In this document: positions 33,232 to 42,095 of the stretch, piece by piece
Numbering within the stretch: the stretch's first letter is position 1
Layout of the letters: every line of letters starts with the position of its first letter
NCBI RefSeq assembly: GCF_030209445.1
Contig: NZ_JARVSD010000002.1
Coordinates: forward strand, 62,001-126,000
Reading direction: 5' to 3'
Length of the DNA: 64,000 nt
Source: Promicromonospora sp. MEB111
GTDB taxonomy: Bacteria > Actinomycetota > Actinomycetes > Actinomycetales > Cellulomonadaceae
Notes under the pieces: model-generated
Told to the model about the DNA's origin: nothing
Databases searched by the model: none
What the model saw: only the letters and a program-made list of their open reading frames with translations
Program-made: the position numbers and the translations under genes

Positions 33232-34665
33232 TCACGGCCGGCCGGGCACGGAGAGTGCCGCCGCGGCCTCACCGGCCCGTGCGAGGATCCCCGCGCGGGA
33301 CGCGTGCACGCTGCGCCGCAGCTCGCCGAGGTCCACGTCGACGAGCTCGCCGTCCCACTTGCGCGCGCGTCCGCCGACGAACACGGCCCGGACGTTGCGC
33401 GGGTCGCTGCCGAGCACGAGGGTGCCGACGGCGTCGTTGAGGGGCATGTTGTTGACCGCCTCGGCGTCGACCAGGATCAGGTCGGCCTGCTTGCCGGGCG
33501 TGACGGAGCCGGTCACGTGGTCGAGCCCGTTGGTCCGGGCGCCCTGGAGCGTCGCGAGGTCGAGCACGTCGCGCGCAGTGATGCGCCGCACCTCGTCGGT
33601 GGTGCCGTAGGCGGCGTTGACCGCCCGCATCCGCTGGATCGCGAGCAGCGCGCGCATCTGGGTGAACATGTCGCTCGCGAGGGCGACCTCGACATCGATG
33701 CTCAGCCCCGGGCGGATCCCGACCGCCAGTGCCTCGTCGACGGCGGGGATCGCGGTCTCCAGGCCGATCTGCGCCTCGGATGTCGGAGCGAGCGCGACGG
33801 TCGCCCCGGCGTCGCCCATGGCCTGCCACGCCTCCGTCGTCAGACCCGTGGCGTGGATCAGCGTGGTGCTCGGGCCGAGGATGCCCTGGCGCGCCCACTC
33901 CAGCACCGCGCGGGAGGAGGGCTCGCCGAAGACGGCGTCGACGCTCACGCCGATGCCGAGCTCGCGCGCGACCCGCGCGAGCCGGGGACCGTACGCGATC
34001 TCGGGCCCGGCGATCTCGTCCGTCGCGAGCGCCGCGACGCGCAGGGTGAGCAGCTGGTCGTCGCTCGCGAAATAGGTGGAGCGCAGCCGGGTCAGGTCGG
34101 CCGGCCACTGGTGGTCCCAGTCGCCGAAGTGCGGGCCCATCGACGCGTGCACCCCGCGGATCCCCGAGTCGGCCAGCGCCGCGATGGCACGGTCGGAGTG
34201 CTCCGCGGAGCGGGAGTTGTGCGCGAAGTCGAGCATGCAGGTGATCCCGCTGTCCAGCGCGGTGAGGGCGGCCAGGCGGGTGCCCGTGTACACGTCCTCG
34301 GGGTCGAGCACCGGGGCGACGCCGCTGAGCGTCGACACGACGTACTCACCGAGGTCGTTCACGTCGGGGATGCTGCGCCGGAGCGTCGCCTCCCAGGCGT
34401 GCCGGTGCGTGTCCACCAGGCCGGGCGCCACGATCGACCCTTCCGCGTCGATGACCAGGGCGCCGTCCTCCGCGCCCTGGGCGGAGAGGTCCGGCCCCAC
34501 CGACGCGATCCGGCTGCCCTCGATCAGCACGTCACCTCGGGGCAGGTCGGGCACCGCCGGATCCATCGTGACGACGTACGCGCCCTTCACGAGGATCCGG
34601 CGGCGGTCGTCGAAGGCGCTGCGCAGGACGTGGTTCGAGACGGCGTCGGCGGGCAGGGAGTTCAT
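33232..34665 (-). CDS. Amidohydrolase (cytosine deaminase-like family)
   Basis: A 477-residue metal-dependent amidohydrolase. The start is ATG 34665 with GGAAGGAAG six bases upstream; a longer in-frame start at 34833 is unlikely. APGLVDTHRHAWEATLRRSIP holds the HxH metal pair (split here across the motif), followed by GVHASMGPHFGDWD, TLIHATGLTTEAWQAMGD with a His ligand, and VALAPTSEAQIGL. These place it near the S-adenosylhomocysteine/chlorohydrolase/cytosine deaminase group, which deaminates or dechlorinates heterocycles. A divergent XRE/MmyB regulator gene lies 261 bases upstream and probably controls it. Confidence 0.85.
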   Translation of the reverse strand: MNSLPADAVSNHVLRSAFDDRRRILVKGAYVVTMDPAVPDLPRGDVLIEGSRIASVGPDLSAQGAEDGALVIDAEGSIVAPGLVDTHRHAWEATLRRSIPDVNDLGEYVVSTLSGVAPVLDPEDVYTGTRLAALTALDSGITCMLDFAHNSRSAEHSDRAIAALADSGIRGVHASMGPHFGDWDHQWPADLTRLRSTYFASDDQLLTLRVAALATDEIAGPEIAYGPRLARVARELGIGVSVDAVFGEPSSRAVLEWARQGILGPSTTLIHATGLTTEAWQAMGDAGATVALAPTSEAQIGLETAIPAVDEALAVGIRPGLSIDVEVALASDMFTQMRALLAIQRMRAVNAAYGTTDEVRRITARDVLDLATLQGARTNGLDHVTGSVTPGKQADLILVDAEAVNNMPLNDAVGTLVLGSDPRNVRAVFVGGRARKWDGELVDVDLGELRRSVHASRAGILARAGEAAAALSVPGRP

Positions 34666-34926
34666 GGGGGCTTCCTTCCGGTCGGGTGGACTGCCCCCAT
34701 GCTCGGCGGGTCTCCCGATGCCGAACCAGGCCGCCGCGCACCCAGGAAGCGCACGGCGACCCATCGCCCGGCGGTGCCGGGACTCCTCGATCCGTGCTGA
34801 CCGCGACCGAACCAGGTGGTAACGGTTCGGCAACAGGAGCGCGTTAGGATCGTCTCGCAGTCAGGTACCACCGTGCGACACCCTCCATGCGGAGGTTCAC
34901 AGAACGCCGCGACCGTCGCCCGTCCG

Positions 34927-35775
34927 ATGGGAGCGAACGTGAGCGAGCTGGGCGATTTCCTCCGGGCCAAGCGGGCTGCGGCCTCCGTCGAGGCGCTGCC
35001 CTTCCCCTCCTCGGGACGACGACGCGTCCCGGGCCTCCGCCGGGACGAGGTCGCCCTGCTCGCCGGGGTGAGCGTGGACTACTACACGCGGCTCGAGCAG
35101 GGGCGGGAGACGAACCCGTCGGCACAGGTGCTGGACGCCCTCGCCCACTCCCTGGACCTCACCGTCCACGAGCGGCGCTACGCCTACGGGCTCGCGCAGA
35201 TCGCGTGGGTCCCGGAGCTCGCCGAGGCCCCGGAGCCGGTCGACGCCACCCTCACGCGCCTGATGGAGCGCTGGCCCGGAGCAGCGTGCTTCGTGCTCGA
35301 CCCGCTGCTCGACATCGTGGCGATGAACCGGCTCGCGACCGCCATGTTCGAGCCGTTCTCCACGACGCGGAACCTGGTCGAGATGGTCTTCCTCGACCCC
35401 GAGGGCCGGGCCTTCTACGCCGACTGGGAACGCGCGGCCACCGGATGCGTGGCCAACCTGCGGGCCACCTCCGGCCTCTACGCCGGCACAGCGCGCCGCA
35501 AGGAGCTCCTGGACCGGCTCACCACCGGCAGCGCGTACTTCTCCGAGCTGTGGGCCGCGCACGAGGTGGAGCCCAAGACCCACGACCAGAAGACGCTCCG
35601 GCACCCGGCCGTCGGTGAGTTCGTGATCGACTTCGACGCCTTCGAGGTCTCCGCCCTGCCCGGGCACCAGCTCGTCGTCTACCGTGCCGAGCCGGCGAGC
35701 GCCGGCGAGCGGGCGTTCCACGAGCTGTCCGCGCTGCCTGCGACCGCGACGCAGGACGGCCTGGTCACCGGCTGA
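34927..35775 (+). CDS. XRE/MmyB-type transcriptional regulator
   Basis: A 282-residue regulator. ATG 34927 starts MGANVSELGDFLRAKRAA; residues 3-75 form an XRE helix-turn-helix with VPGLRRDEVALLAGVSVDYY and TRLEQGRETNPS. Residues 105-280 form the MmyB-like ligand-binding domain (WPGAACFVLDPLLDIVAMN, FLDPEGRAFYADWERAATG, HDQKTLRHPAVGEFVIDFD), a PAS-like fold that binds fatty-acid-like ligands in this family. An in-frame extension upstream is not needed. A CCTCC-ATGC-GGAGG inverted repeat (34882-34895) lies upstream. It is divergent from the amidohydrolase, a frequent arrangement for regulators and target enzymes. Confidence 0.88.
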   Translation: MGANVSELGDFLRAKRAAASVEALPFPSSGRRRVPGLRRDEVALLAGVSVDYYTRLEQGRETNPSAQVLDALAHSLDLTVHERRYAYGLAQIAWVPELAEAPEPVDATLTRLMERWPGAACFVLDPLLDIVAMNRLATAMFEPFSTTRNLVEMVFLDPEGRAFYADWERAATGCVANLRATSGLYAGTARRKELLDRLTTGSAYFSELWAAHEVEPKTHDQKTLRHPAVGEFVIDFDAFEVSALPGHQLVVYRAEPASAGERAFHELSALPATATQDGLVTG

Positions 35776-35875
35776 GCACGCGCCGGGCGCACCCCGTGCC
35801 GCCGCCGTGCACCCGCGTGCGCCTGGCAGGAGCAGGGCCAGGCTCGTCCGGCGTGGCGCGGCTAGCGTGCCGACC

Positions 35876-36370
35876 GTGCATGCCCCGAACGCCCGACCGG
35901 TCCTGCCGCTCCCGGAGCACGAACCGGCCGTCGTCCTGGACGGCGGCCTGCTCGTCGTCGACGCGAACCGGCGGTGGCGGTCCCTCCATCTCCCCTTCGC
36001 CGACCGATCCGACGTCGGCCGCATGGTGTTCCGCGACCCGGCGGCCGCGACGTTCTTCGTGAACCGCCGGCACGAGGAGTACGACGTGGTGGCGGCGCTG
36101 CTCGACGGGATCGGCACGGAGCACACCCGGGAGGCAGCGCAGGCCGCCGTCCGGGACCTCAGGGAGGAGAGCCCGCACTTCGACGCCCTGTGGGGCGGTC
36201 TGCGCGTGCGCCAGCGGCTGGTGGACACCTACGTGGTGCGCCACCCCGACCTCGGCGAGCTGACCTTCGACCGCCGGACGGCACGGCACGACGGTCTCCT
36301 GCTGCGTGTCGCCACGCCTCGTCCGGCGACGTCGCGCCTGCTGCCGCTGCTCGATCACCTGCCCGGCTGA
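35876..36370 (+). CDS. Orphan MmyB-like domain protein without DNA-binding domain
   Basis: This 164-residue protein matches the C-terminal part of XRE/MmyB regulators (RRWRSLHLPFADRSDVGRMVF and DPAAATFFVNRRHEEYDVVAA and LVDTYVVRHPDLGELTFDRR), but there is no helix-turn-helix. TAGCGT (35863-35868) seven bases before GTG 35876 marks a leaderless start, so the gene seems to be expressed on its own and not just truncated. It follows the complete regulator by 100 bases. It could bind the same ligand and modulate that regulator, or be a decaying partial duplicate. Confidence 0.65.
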   Translation: MHAPNARPVLPLPEHEPAVVLDGGLLVVDANRRWRSLHLPFADRSDVGRMVFRDPAAATFFVNRRHEEYDVVAALLDGIGTEHTREAAQAAVRDLREESPHFDALWGGLRVRQRLVDTYVVRHPDLGELTFDRRTARHDGLLLRVATPRPATSRLLPLLDHLPG

Positions 36371-36524
36371 ACGCCGTGCCCGGCGGCCATCAGGTACCGC
36401 TCGTCCGCGCACCCTGGCTGCGGCACTGCTAGGAAACTGGCGGCCTGGTTCGCCGTGGGCCCGGGCATGAATCTGGATGTGCCCCCGAACGAGGGGCGGT
36501 AGCACCAGACAAGGAGTCATCACC

Positions 36525-37301
36525 ATGAGCGGAATCATCATCCCCGGGGCCCTCGACGGACGCGTGGCGGTCATCACGGGCGCATCCAGCGGCATCGGCG
36601 AGGCCACCGCGGAGACGTTCGCCGCACTCGGTGCGAAGGTTGCCCTGCTCGCCCGGCGAGGCGACCGGCTCGACGCCGTCGTGGCACGCATCAAGGAGAA
36701 GGGCGGCACGGCGATCGCGGTGCCGACCGACGTCACCGACCGCGCACAGGTCCTGGCCGCCGCCGAGCGGGTCCGGGACGAGCTCGGCGGGGCGGACCTC
36801 GGGTTCGCGAACGCCGGCGTCCAGCTCATCGCCTCGATCAGCGACCTGAAGGTCGAGGACTGGGACGCCCAGATCGACCTGAACATCAAGGGCGTCATGA
36901 ACACGATCCAGGCGTTCCTGCCTGACCTGGAGACCGCTGCGGCGGCCGGCCGGACGGCGGACCTCGTGACCACCTCGTCCATCGCCGCGACGCGGATCCT
37001 GGAGAAGTTCCAGGTCTACTCGGGCACCAAGGCCTATGTCAGCCACATCACCCGCCTGCTGCGCACGGAGCTCGGCCGCAAGAACATCCGCGTGTCGACC
37101 GTCGAGCCCGGCATGGTCGACACCGAGCTGCCCGACCACGTGACCGACCCCGACGCGAGCAGCCTCATGGCCGACCTGATCGAGCAGATCGACGTGCTGC
37201 AGTCCCAGGACGTCGCCGAGACCGTCGCGTTCGTGGCGGGCCTGCCGAAGCACGTGAACCTCACCGAGATCACGATCCTGCCCACGCAGCAGATCATCTG
37301 A
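36525..37301 (+). CDS. SDR oxidoreductase
   Basis: A 258-residue classical short-chain dehydrogenase. It has the cofactor motif TGASSGIG (about residues 19-26), NAGVQ, the serine TTSSIAATR and the YSGTKAYVSH motif (Y-x3-K) near 166-175, and the usual PGMVDTE segment. ALLARRGDR after the second strand suggests NADP preference. AAGGAG precedes ATG 36525 by nine bases. A flavin reductase-like gene follows nine bases after the stop codon, so the two form an operon; the pair suggests a small redox pathway with a carbonyl substrate that cannot be identified. Confidence 0.9.
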   Translation: MSGIIIPGALDGRVAVITGASSGIGEATAETFAALGAKVALLARRGDRLDAVVARIKEKGGTAIAVPTDVTDRAQVLAAAERVRDELGGADLGFANAGVQLIASISDLKVEDWDAQIDLNIKGVMNTIQAFLPDLETAAAAGRTADLVTTSSIAATRILEKFQVYSGTKAYVSHITRLLRTELGRKNIRVSTVEPGMVDTELPDHVTDPDASSLMADLIEQIDVLQSQDVAETVAFVAGLPKHVNLTEITILPTQQII

Positions 37302-37310
37302 GGCCTCGTC

Positions 37311-37874
37311 ATGGACGACCGATTCACGCCGTATCCGCTGGACAAGGTCCATCGCCTGTTCGAGCCCGGGCCCGTCGTGCTGGTCTCGACCTTCGACGGG
37401 CACCGCGCGAACCTGATGACCAACGGGTTCAACATGCCGGTACGGCACTCCGCGACGATCGCTCTCGTCGTCGGGCCCTGGGACCACTCGTACGAGGCGC
37501 TCCGGGACACCGGTGAGTGCGTCATCGGCATCCCCGGCCGCGACATCCTCGAGACGGTCGTCGACATCGGCAACGTGTCGGGCACCGACGTCGACAAGTG
37601 GGACCGCTTCGGCCTGACGCCGGCACCCGCGGCCACGGTCCGGGCTCCGCTCGTCACGGAATGCTTCGCCAACGTCGAGTGCACCGTGGCCGACGACCGC
37701 CTCGTGGACGACCACGACCTGTGGCTGCTGCGGGTCGAGCGGGCGTGGATCGATCCGGCCGTCCCCGTGGGCGCCGAGGTCCACCACCGCGGCGACGGCA
37801 CGTTCTCGGCCAACGGCGAGCTGATCGACCTGCGGGCGCGCATGACCAAGTGGGAGGCGCTCACCCGCGACTGA
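37311..37874 (+). CDS. Flavin reductase-like (DIM6/NTAB family) protein
   Basis: A 187-residue FMN-binding split-barrel protein of the flavin reductase group. It has GPVVLVSTFDGHRANLMTNGF, typical of the first strands, VVGPWDHSYEALRDTGECVIGIP, then GNVSGTDVDKWDRFGLTP and ECFANVECTVADDRLVDDHD. The family reduces FMN or FAD with NAD(P)H or uses bound flavin in other reductions. It is cotranscribed with the SDR gene nine bases upstream and followed by a strong hairpin at 37915. Confidence 0.82.
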   Translation: MDDRFTPYPLDKVHRLFEPGPVVLVSTFDGHRANLMTNGFNMPVRHSATIALVVGPWDHSYEALRDTGECVIGIPGRDILETVVDIGNVSGTDVDKWDRFGLTPAPAATVRAPLVTECFANVECTVADDRLVDDHDLWLLRVERAWIDPAVPVGAEVHHRGDGTFSANGELIDLRARMTKWEALTRD

Positions 37875-37914
37875 CAGGCCGCGCTGACCAGCGGCCCTGA
37901 CCAGCCGCACAGAC

Positions 37915-37944
37915 CGGGCCCGGGAACACAGGTTCCCGGGCCCG
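37915..37944 (+). terminator. Strong hairpin terminator
   Basis: A perfect 13-base stem, arms 37915-37927 and 37932-37944 (CGGGCCCGGGAAC and its complement), encloses a four-base loop, 41 bases after the flavin reductase stop. It has no T-tract but is a typical actinobacterial terminator. Confidence 0.7.
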
Positions 37945-37956
37945 TCGTGCGACAGG

Positions 37957-38103
37957 GTGCTGAGCAACGCCGTCGACCCCGGATGGGTCCCCACCCGCAT
38001 CGGCGGGGCCGGCGCCCCGGACGACCTCGAGCTGGGCCCAGGTACGTGCCGCGCTGAGAGGCGACGACGACAGCGACCTCGTCGCCATCCATCGGAGGTG
38101 TGA
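37957..38103 (+). pseudogene. Remnant of an SDR oxidoreductase C-terminus
   Basis: GTG 37957 opens a frame reading VLSNAVDPGWVPTRIGGAG followed by APDDLELG, the conserved C-terminal portion of a group of SDR enzymes (DPGWVPTxxGG, APDDLExG). After about 26 residues the frame degenerates into Arg-rich sequence and ends at 38103. The Rossmann core is missing, so it is a relic, probably of an SDR gene that once followed the present operon. Confidence 0.6.
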
Positions 38104-38284
38104 CGCGGAGGGGCGGTTCCGCGCCGAAGCCGAGTTCCGCCAGGTCGCCGCGGAGTGGGCGCTCTGGCGTACGTTCGAGTCCGAGGTGGACGGCGCAGAC
38201 GTGATCGCACAGACTCCTGCGGACCGGGACGGCTTGCGCGAGCGGTACGCCGAGTGGCTGTCCAGCGAGCCGACGGGGCTGTGA
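38033..38284 (+). pseudogene. Open frame without start codon; possible truncated gene
   Basis: In another frame a protein-like reading ends at TGA 38282-38284: AALRGDDDSDLVAIHRRCDA, then EGRFRAEAEFRQVAAEWALW and RTFESEVDGADV, about 80 residues with balanced composition and low Ser/Pro/Arg bias. The frame is open back to 37964 but has no ATG, GTG or TTG. It either begins with an unusual codon or is the C-terminus of a broken gene. Its family is unknown. Confidence 0.4.
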
Positions 38285-38386
38285 ACATCCCGCACTCACG
38301 TCCTTGCTCGGCGACCTCAACTGCTCGGCCGCCCCTGACTGTTGACCAGCGCAGCCGTGTCACAGCCCACCGCTATGGTGTCGGCC

Positions 38387-38884
38387 ATGCCAGTACCGGA
38401 CGTCATCCCGATCGCCCACGAGCCGGGCTACCGCACCGACACGATCGGCCGGTTCGAGGGCGGCCAGTTCTTCGCGTCTGTCACGTACGCATACCGCGAC
38501 GGCTATACCCAGGCGTGGGGGCCGCGGGAAGACCACAAGCACGTCTTCGCCGTCCTGCACACGTTCGATGCCGCGGGGAATCATCTCGGCTCGGACATCT
38601 GGCGCGCGGGAACCTCCGGCGAACAACGTCGGCTGCAGGACTCGTCGCCCGGCGACGACCCAGCGACCCGGGCCGAAGCTCGACTCGCCCAACTCCTTGA
38701 GGCACTCCCGGGGCGTGAGTACGCGGATATCGCAGTCCGTCCGTTCCAGGTCGAGTTCGACCAGGTCTCCTTCGGGCTGATGATCGAGCAGCACGGCGAG
38801 GACGAGACCGAGGACAACTGGGTTGAGCTCTACCCGGACCGGCTCGGGTTTTCCGAGCCGTGGAACGGCATCTACGACACGTGA
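38387..38884 (+). CDS. Unknown soluble protein
   Basis: A 165-residue protein with no recognised family. TATGGT seven bases before ATG 38387 sets a leaderless start. It begins with a strand pair (IGRFEGGQFFASVTYAYRDG), contains HKHVFAVLHTFDAAGNHLGS and a helical region (RAEARLAQLLEALPGREYAD), and ends with strands and an acidic loop (GEDETEDNWVELYP). The alternating pattern suggests a small alpha/beta protein. No membrane segment or signal peptide is present. It stands alone between degraded sequence and a convergent flavoprotein gene. Confidence 0.55.
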   Translation: MPVPDVIPIAHEPGYRTDTIGRFEGGQFFASVTYAYRDGYTQAWGPREDHKHVFAVLHTFDAAGNHLGSDIWRAGTSGEQRRLQDSSPGDDPATRAEARLAQLLEALPGREYADIAVRPFQVEFDQVSFGLMIEQHGEDETEDNWVELYPDRLGFSEPWNGIYDT

Positions 38885-38990
38885 CACCGTGACCCGTCGC
38901 CGGCATGAGACACCGACGGCCCGAGCCCGCACAGCCGGGTCGGCGTGCCGCAGACACCAGACTCTGACCTGCGCGCTCACGCCGCGGTTC

Positions 38991-39527
38991 CTAGGATCCA
39001 GGCGGTCGAGCCACCGTCGTGAGGATCTCGTCCCACGGAAAGTCGTCCGCCGCCCCATCGCCCGGCTCGTGCGGCTCGCTCGGGCCGATCACCACGTTCA
39101 CGCCCCACTCCTTGAGGGTGGTCAGACTCCCCTGATAGGTCGGGTGGGCGGCGAACCTGATGTTGGTATACGGCGCCACGGTGATCGGGACGCCCCGGCC
39201 GACCTGTTCGGCCAGGCGGGTCAGGACGTAGGTATCCGCGATACCCAGCGCCCACTTGGTGATCGTGTTGTAGGTCGCCGGCGCCACGACCACGGCGTCC
39301 GGATCGGGCAGCGAGTAGCCGACCGCCGTGTGGAAGTCCGTCCGCACCGGGCGTCCCGTGGCCTCCGCGATCTGCCGCATCGTCTCGGGAAAGGTGCTCA
39401 GCGCCTGCTCGGTGGCCAGGACGTGCACGTCCCAGCCCTGCTCGGCGGCCAGCGGCAGGAGCCGGGACGGCACCTGCCGGGTCGCTCCGGCAGCCGTCAC
39501 CACGACGTACAGCACGCCCAGACTCAT
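38991..39527 (-). CDS. Flavoprotein-family (HFCD-like) protein
   Basis: A 178-residue Rossmann-type flavoprotein like the FMN-binding domain of phosphopantothenoylcysteine decarboxylase. The start MSLGVLYVVVTAAGATRQV supplies the phosphate loop, DVHVLATEQALSTF the second strand, and VVVAPATYNTITKWALGIADTY the motif (APATYNTIxKxAxGxAD) that binds FMN and forms the active site. The family acts on thiol-containing or pantothenate-like substrates, but this short member is not coaBC. TAGCCT six bases before ATG 39527 indicates a leaderless transcript. It is a single-gene unit. Confidence 0.82.
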   Translation of the reverse strand: MSLGVLYVVVTAAGATRQVPSRLLPLAAEQGWDVHVLATEQALSTFPETMRQIAEATGRPVRTDFHTAVGYSLPDPDAVVVAPATYNTITKWALGIADTYVLTRLAEQVGRGVPITVAPYTNIRFAAHPTYQGSLTTLKEWGVNVVIGPSEPHEPGDGAADDFPWDEILTTVARPPGS

Positions 39528-39580
39528 GGCGCGAGGCTACTGGGTCCGCGGCCGGGCCGGACCAGCCATACGCCGACCGC

Positions 39581-40045
39581 TCAACCGGCGCGTTCGAGCA
39601 GTCTGTCCCTGAAACCGCGTGCCCGGGCGACGACCAGCCAGCACACGATCGGACCCGCGGCCGACATGAGCCACGCGAACATCCAGGTCTTGTCGTCGGG
39701 GTAGTAGACGTTTTCGCCACCAGGTGCGACGACGACGGGGTACACCGTCACTCCTGTCGCCCGCGGCCGGTCGCCGCCGCCCAAGCTCCAGAGACTCGCG
39801 TCGGCGATCTCGTAGGTTCTGTCGTAGGACCGGAACTCACCGTCGTTCCAGGTGCAGCGCCTGAAGCACTCGGGACCGGACGTGGTGAACTCGCCCCTGA
39901 TCCCACCGTGCGTCGCCCGCCAACTGTCGATCGTCATGGAGGCGCCGGCGGCGACGAGCGCGAACGCCAGGGCGACCCCGAGCACCCATGCCGGTCCCAC
40001 GATCAGCCAGAGGGTCAGGTGTCGACGGAACCGAGACGGCGGCAT
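39581..40045 (-). CDS. Two-helix membrane protein
   Basis: A 154-residue protein starting at ATG 40045, preceded by TAAGGT eight bases upstream. Helix 1 is at about residues 9-36 (LTLWLIVGPAWVLGVALAFAL), helix 2 at about 117-140 (WMFAWLMSAAGPIVCWLVV). The intervening exodomain has two cysteines (PECFRRCTW) likely to form a disulfide. It ends in a basic cytoplasmic tail. No family was recognised. It lies 31 bases from the DUF2625 gene on the same strand. Confidence 0.55.
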   Translation of the reverse strand: MPPSRFRRHLTLWLIVGPAWVLGVALAFALVAAGASMTIDSWRATHGGIRGEFTTSGPECFRRCTWNDGEFRSYDRTYEIADASLWSLGGGDRPRATGVTVYPVVVAPGGENVYYPDDKTWMFAWLMSAAGPIVCWLVVARARGFRDRLLERAG

Positions 40046-40076
40046 GACCAGGGACCTTATCGGTACCCGACAACAG

Positions 40077-40802
40077 TCAGCCGAACGTCCCCAGCTCGCC
40101 CAGGTCGACGTCGTCGATCTGCGCAGCGGTAGACCGCGCCATCCCGACCAGCTCCGACATCGGCACCACCGCCCGGCTCGTGGCGCCAAGATCCTCGTGC
40201 GCCTCCTTCGACCACAGCGGCGGGTAGAAGTTCAACCCGCTGTCCCCGCTCAGGCCGCGGGTCTCGGCGTCCCAGCCGTCCCACCGCAGGCCCTCCGTGA
40301 AGTCGGCCAGCCCGCCGTCGAGCACCCACGTGAGCCACGCCGCGTAGCCCGCCTCCAGCGGCTCCCACTGGAGCGTGTCGGGAGCGAGATAGGTCATCTC
40401 GCCAGGACTTCCCGGCCTCCCGACCGATCCGGGGTGCGGCCCGTTGAGCACGTACGTCCCGCCGAGCACGTCGTGCGCGACGACGAGCCCGTGCGCCGCG
40501 TACCAGGACGCCTCAGGCACGAGGGGGAACTCGTTCACCGCGGCCAGCCCGGGCAGGGCGCCGACGTCGTCCGGGCTCCCGTACACCCGCAGCCACCCGT
40601 GGTCGATCAGCAGCCCGCCGGTATGCACGACGACAGCACCGAGAAACGACCCCGTCGTCACCTGGAGCTGTTCGAGCGTGCGCCGGCTGGTCGCGTCGTC
40701 AGGGGCCAGGACCTCGGCGGTCACCGCCGCCTCCTCGACGAGCCTCTGCAGCTCCGGCCAGGCAGGACGCTGCGTCGCGGTCAGGTTCTCGAACAGTCGC
40801 AC
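40077..40802 (-). CDS. DUF2625 family protein
   Basis: A 241-residue protein with the features of DUF2625: LENLTATQRPAWPELQRLVE at the N-terminus, GSFLGAVVVHTGGLLIDHGWLRVYG, GLVVAHDVLGGTYVLNG and the YLAPDTLQWEPLEAGYAAWLTW region (given in part). The family is alpha/beta, cytoplasmic and of unknown function. GTG 40802 is the start, with TAGGAT five bases upstream. The gene is back-to-back with the MFS transporter at 40905. Confidence 0.8.
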   Translation of the reverse strand: MRLFENLTATQRPAWPELQRLVEEAAVTAEVLAPDDATSRRTLEQLQVTTGSFLGAVVVHTGGLLIDHGWLRVYGSPDDVGALPGLAAVNEFPLVPEASWYAAHGLVVAHDVLGGTYVLNGPHPGSVGRPGSPGEMTYLAPDTLQWEPLEAGYAAWLTWVLDGGLADFTEGLRWDGWDAETRGLSGDSGLNFYPPLWSKEAHEDLGATSRAVVPMSELVGMARSTAAQIDDVDLGELGTFG

Positions 40803-40866
40803 ACTCGATCCTAGTCCGGCACGGGCAGCACCCTGAGCGCAGGCACGCGCCCGGGAAGACCGCCCG

Positions 40867-40897
40867 TTGACCCTCGACCCGCTCGATCCCCCAGGCT
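40867..40897 (+). promoter_or_regulatory. MFS promoter with 19-base MerR-type spacer
   Basis: TTGACC (40867-40872), a 19-base spacer, and CAGGCT (40892-40897) stand seven bases before ATG 40905. The elongated spacer is typical of promoters activated by MerR proteins. GACCCTCGACCC at 40869-40880 is the exact reverse complement of 42099-42110 upstream of the MerR gene that follows this one. Confidence 0.5.
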
Positions 40898-40904
40898 CCC
40901 GGCC

Positions 40905-42095
40905 ATGCCCGTCAAGCTCCCCCATTCCTGGCTCGCCTTCCTCGCCGCGAGCACCCTCAGCCAGCTCGGCAGCTCGGTCCTCTGGTTCGCCCTGGGCTGG
41001 GCCGCGGCGTCGCACGGCGGCCAGGTGGCCGCGCTCGTCCTGACGGCGTCCGGCCTGCCGCGGCTGCTCCTGGTGCTGGTGGGCGGCTCGGTCGCCGACC
41101 GGGTCGGCGCCCGACGCCTGCTCCTGTGCACCGAGTCCGTCATGGTCGCGGTCTGCCTCGCCCTCGCCGTCGCGCTCCGCTCCACCGGCCCGACGCCGTG
41201 GCTCCTCGCCGCCGCCGGCCTCGCCTCCGGCGTGGTCTCGGCGTTCTCCCTGCCCGCCCTCGGCTCGATGCCGCGCCGCCTCGTGGACGACGCCGCGCTC
41301 CCCCACGCGATGGCCCTGCGCCAGGGCCTGAGCCAAGCCGTGCTGCTCGCCGGCGCCCCGCTCGGCGGCGTCCTGGTCGCCACCGTGGGTCTGCCCGCGA
41401 TCGCGGTCGCCGACGCCGCCGGCTTCGCCGTCGTCCTGCTCGTCCTCGCGGTGATCCGGCCCGCGCGCGGCGTCGGCCCCTCCACGGAGCCGTTCTGGCG
41501 CTCCCTGTCCGACGGCGCCCGCGGGGTCGCCCGGACGCGGGGCCTCGCGGCGGCGCTCGGGCTGACGGGCGCCGTGGCCGCCGTCGTGCTGCCGGTGTCG
41601 TCGCTGCTCGTGCCGCTGCTGGGGCAGGCCTCCGGGTGGGGCGCCGGAGCGACGGGGGTGGTGGTCGCCACGCAGGCGGCGGGGTCGATCGGCGCGGCGC
41701 TCGTCGTGGCCCGGACCGGGACGGCGCGGCGGACCGGGCCGGCCGTGGCGCTGGGGCTGGCCGCGACAGCGGGCGGCGTGGCGTTGCTCGCCTCCGGGAG
41801 CTCGCCGGCTCTAGTGGCCGGCGCGGCCGGCGTCGTCGGGGCGGGGACGGGCGTCGCCGTCGCGCACCTGGGGCCGTTCGTGCTGGGCAGCGCACCGCGC
41901 ACCCACCTGGCGCGGGTCCAGGCGTGGACCGCGCTGGCGCAGCTCGCTCCGGTCGTCGTGTCGAACAACCTGCTCGGCGCGCTCGCCGAGCGAGTCTCCC
42001 CCGGCGTCGCACTGGGCTGCTGCGCAGCCGCCCTCGGGCTGTGCGCGCTGGCGGCCACCCGGCTGCTCGCACGTCGTGACCCGGCTGGACCCTGA
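40905..42095 (+). CDS. MFS transporter, drug-exporter type
   Basis: A 396-residue transporter with 12 predicted helices in two bundles. The motif GGSVADRVGARRLLL in the first loop is the MFS loop-2 signature, and ALVVARTGTARRTG is its second-half counterpart. The sequence LAALGLTGAVAAVVLPVSSLLVP sits at the helix 7 region. It is most like MFS_3/enterobactin-type exporters, probably extruding a toxic compound. The MerR-family gene starts 28 bases after its stop, and a MerR-type promoter drives it, suggesting ligand-induced efflux. Confidence 0.88.
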   Translation: MPVKLPHSWLAFLAASTLSQLGSSVLWFALGWAAASHGGQVAALVLTASGLPRLLLVLVGGSVADRVGARRLLLCTESVMVAVCLALAVALRSTGPTPWLLAAAGLASGVVSAFSLPALGSMPRRLVDDAALPHAMALRQGLSQAVLLAGAPLGGVLVATVGLPAIAVADAAGFAVVLLVLAVIRPARGVGPSTEPFWRSLSDGARGVARTRGLAAALGLTGAVAAVVLPVSSLLVPLLGQASGWGAGATGVVVATQAAGSIGAALVVARTGTARRTGPAVALGLAATAGGVALLASGSSPALVAGAAGVVGAGTGVAVAHLGPFVLGSAPRTHLARVQAWTALAQLAPVVVSNNLLGALAERVSPGVALGCCAAALGLCALAATRLLARRDPAGP

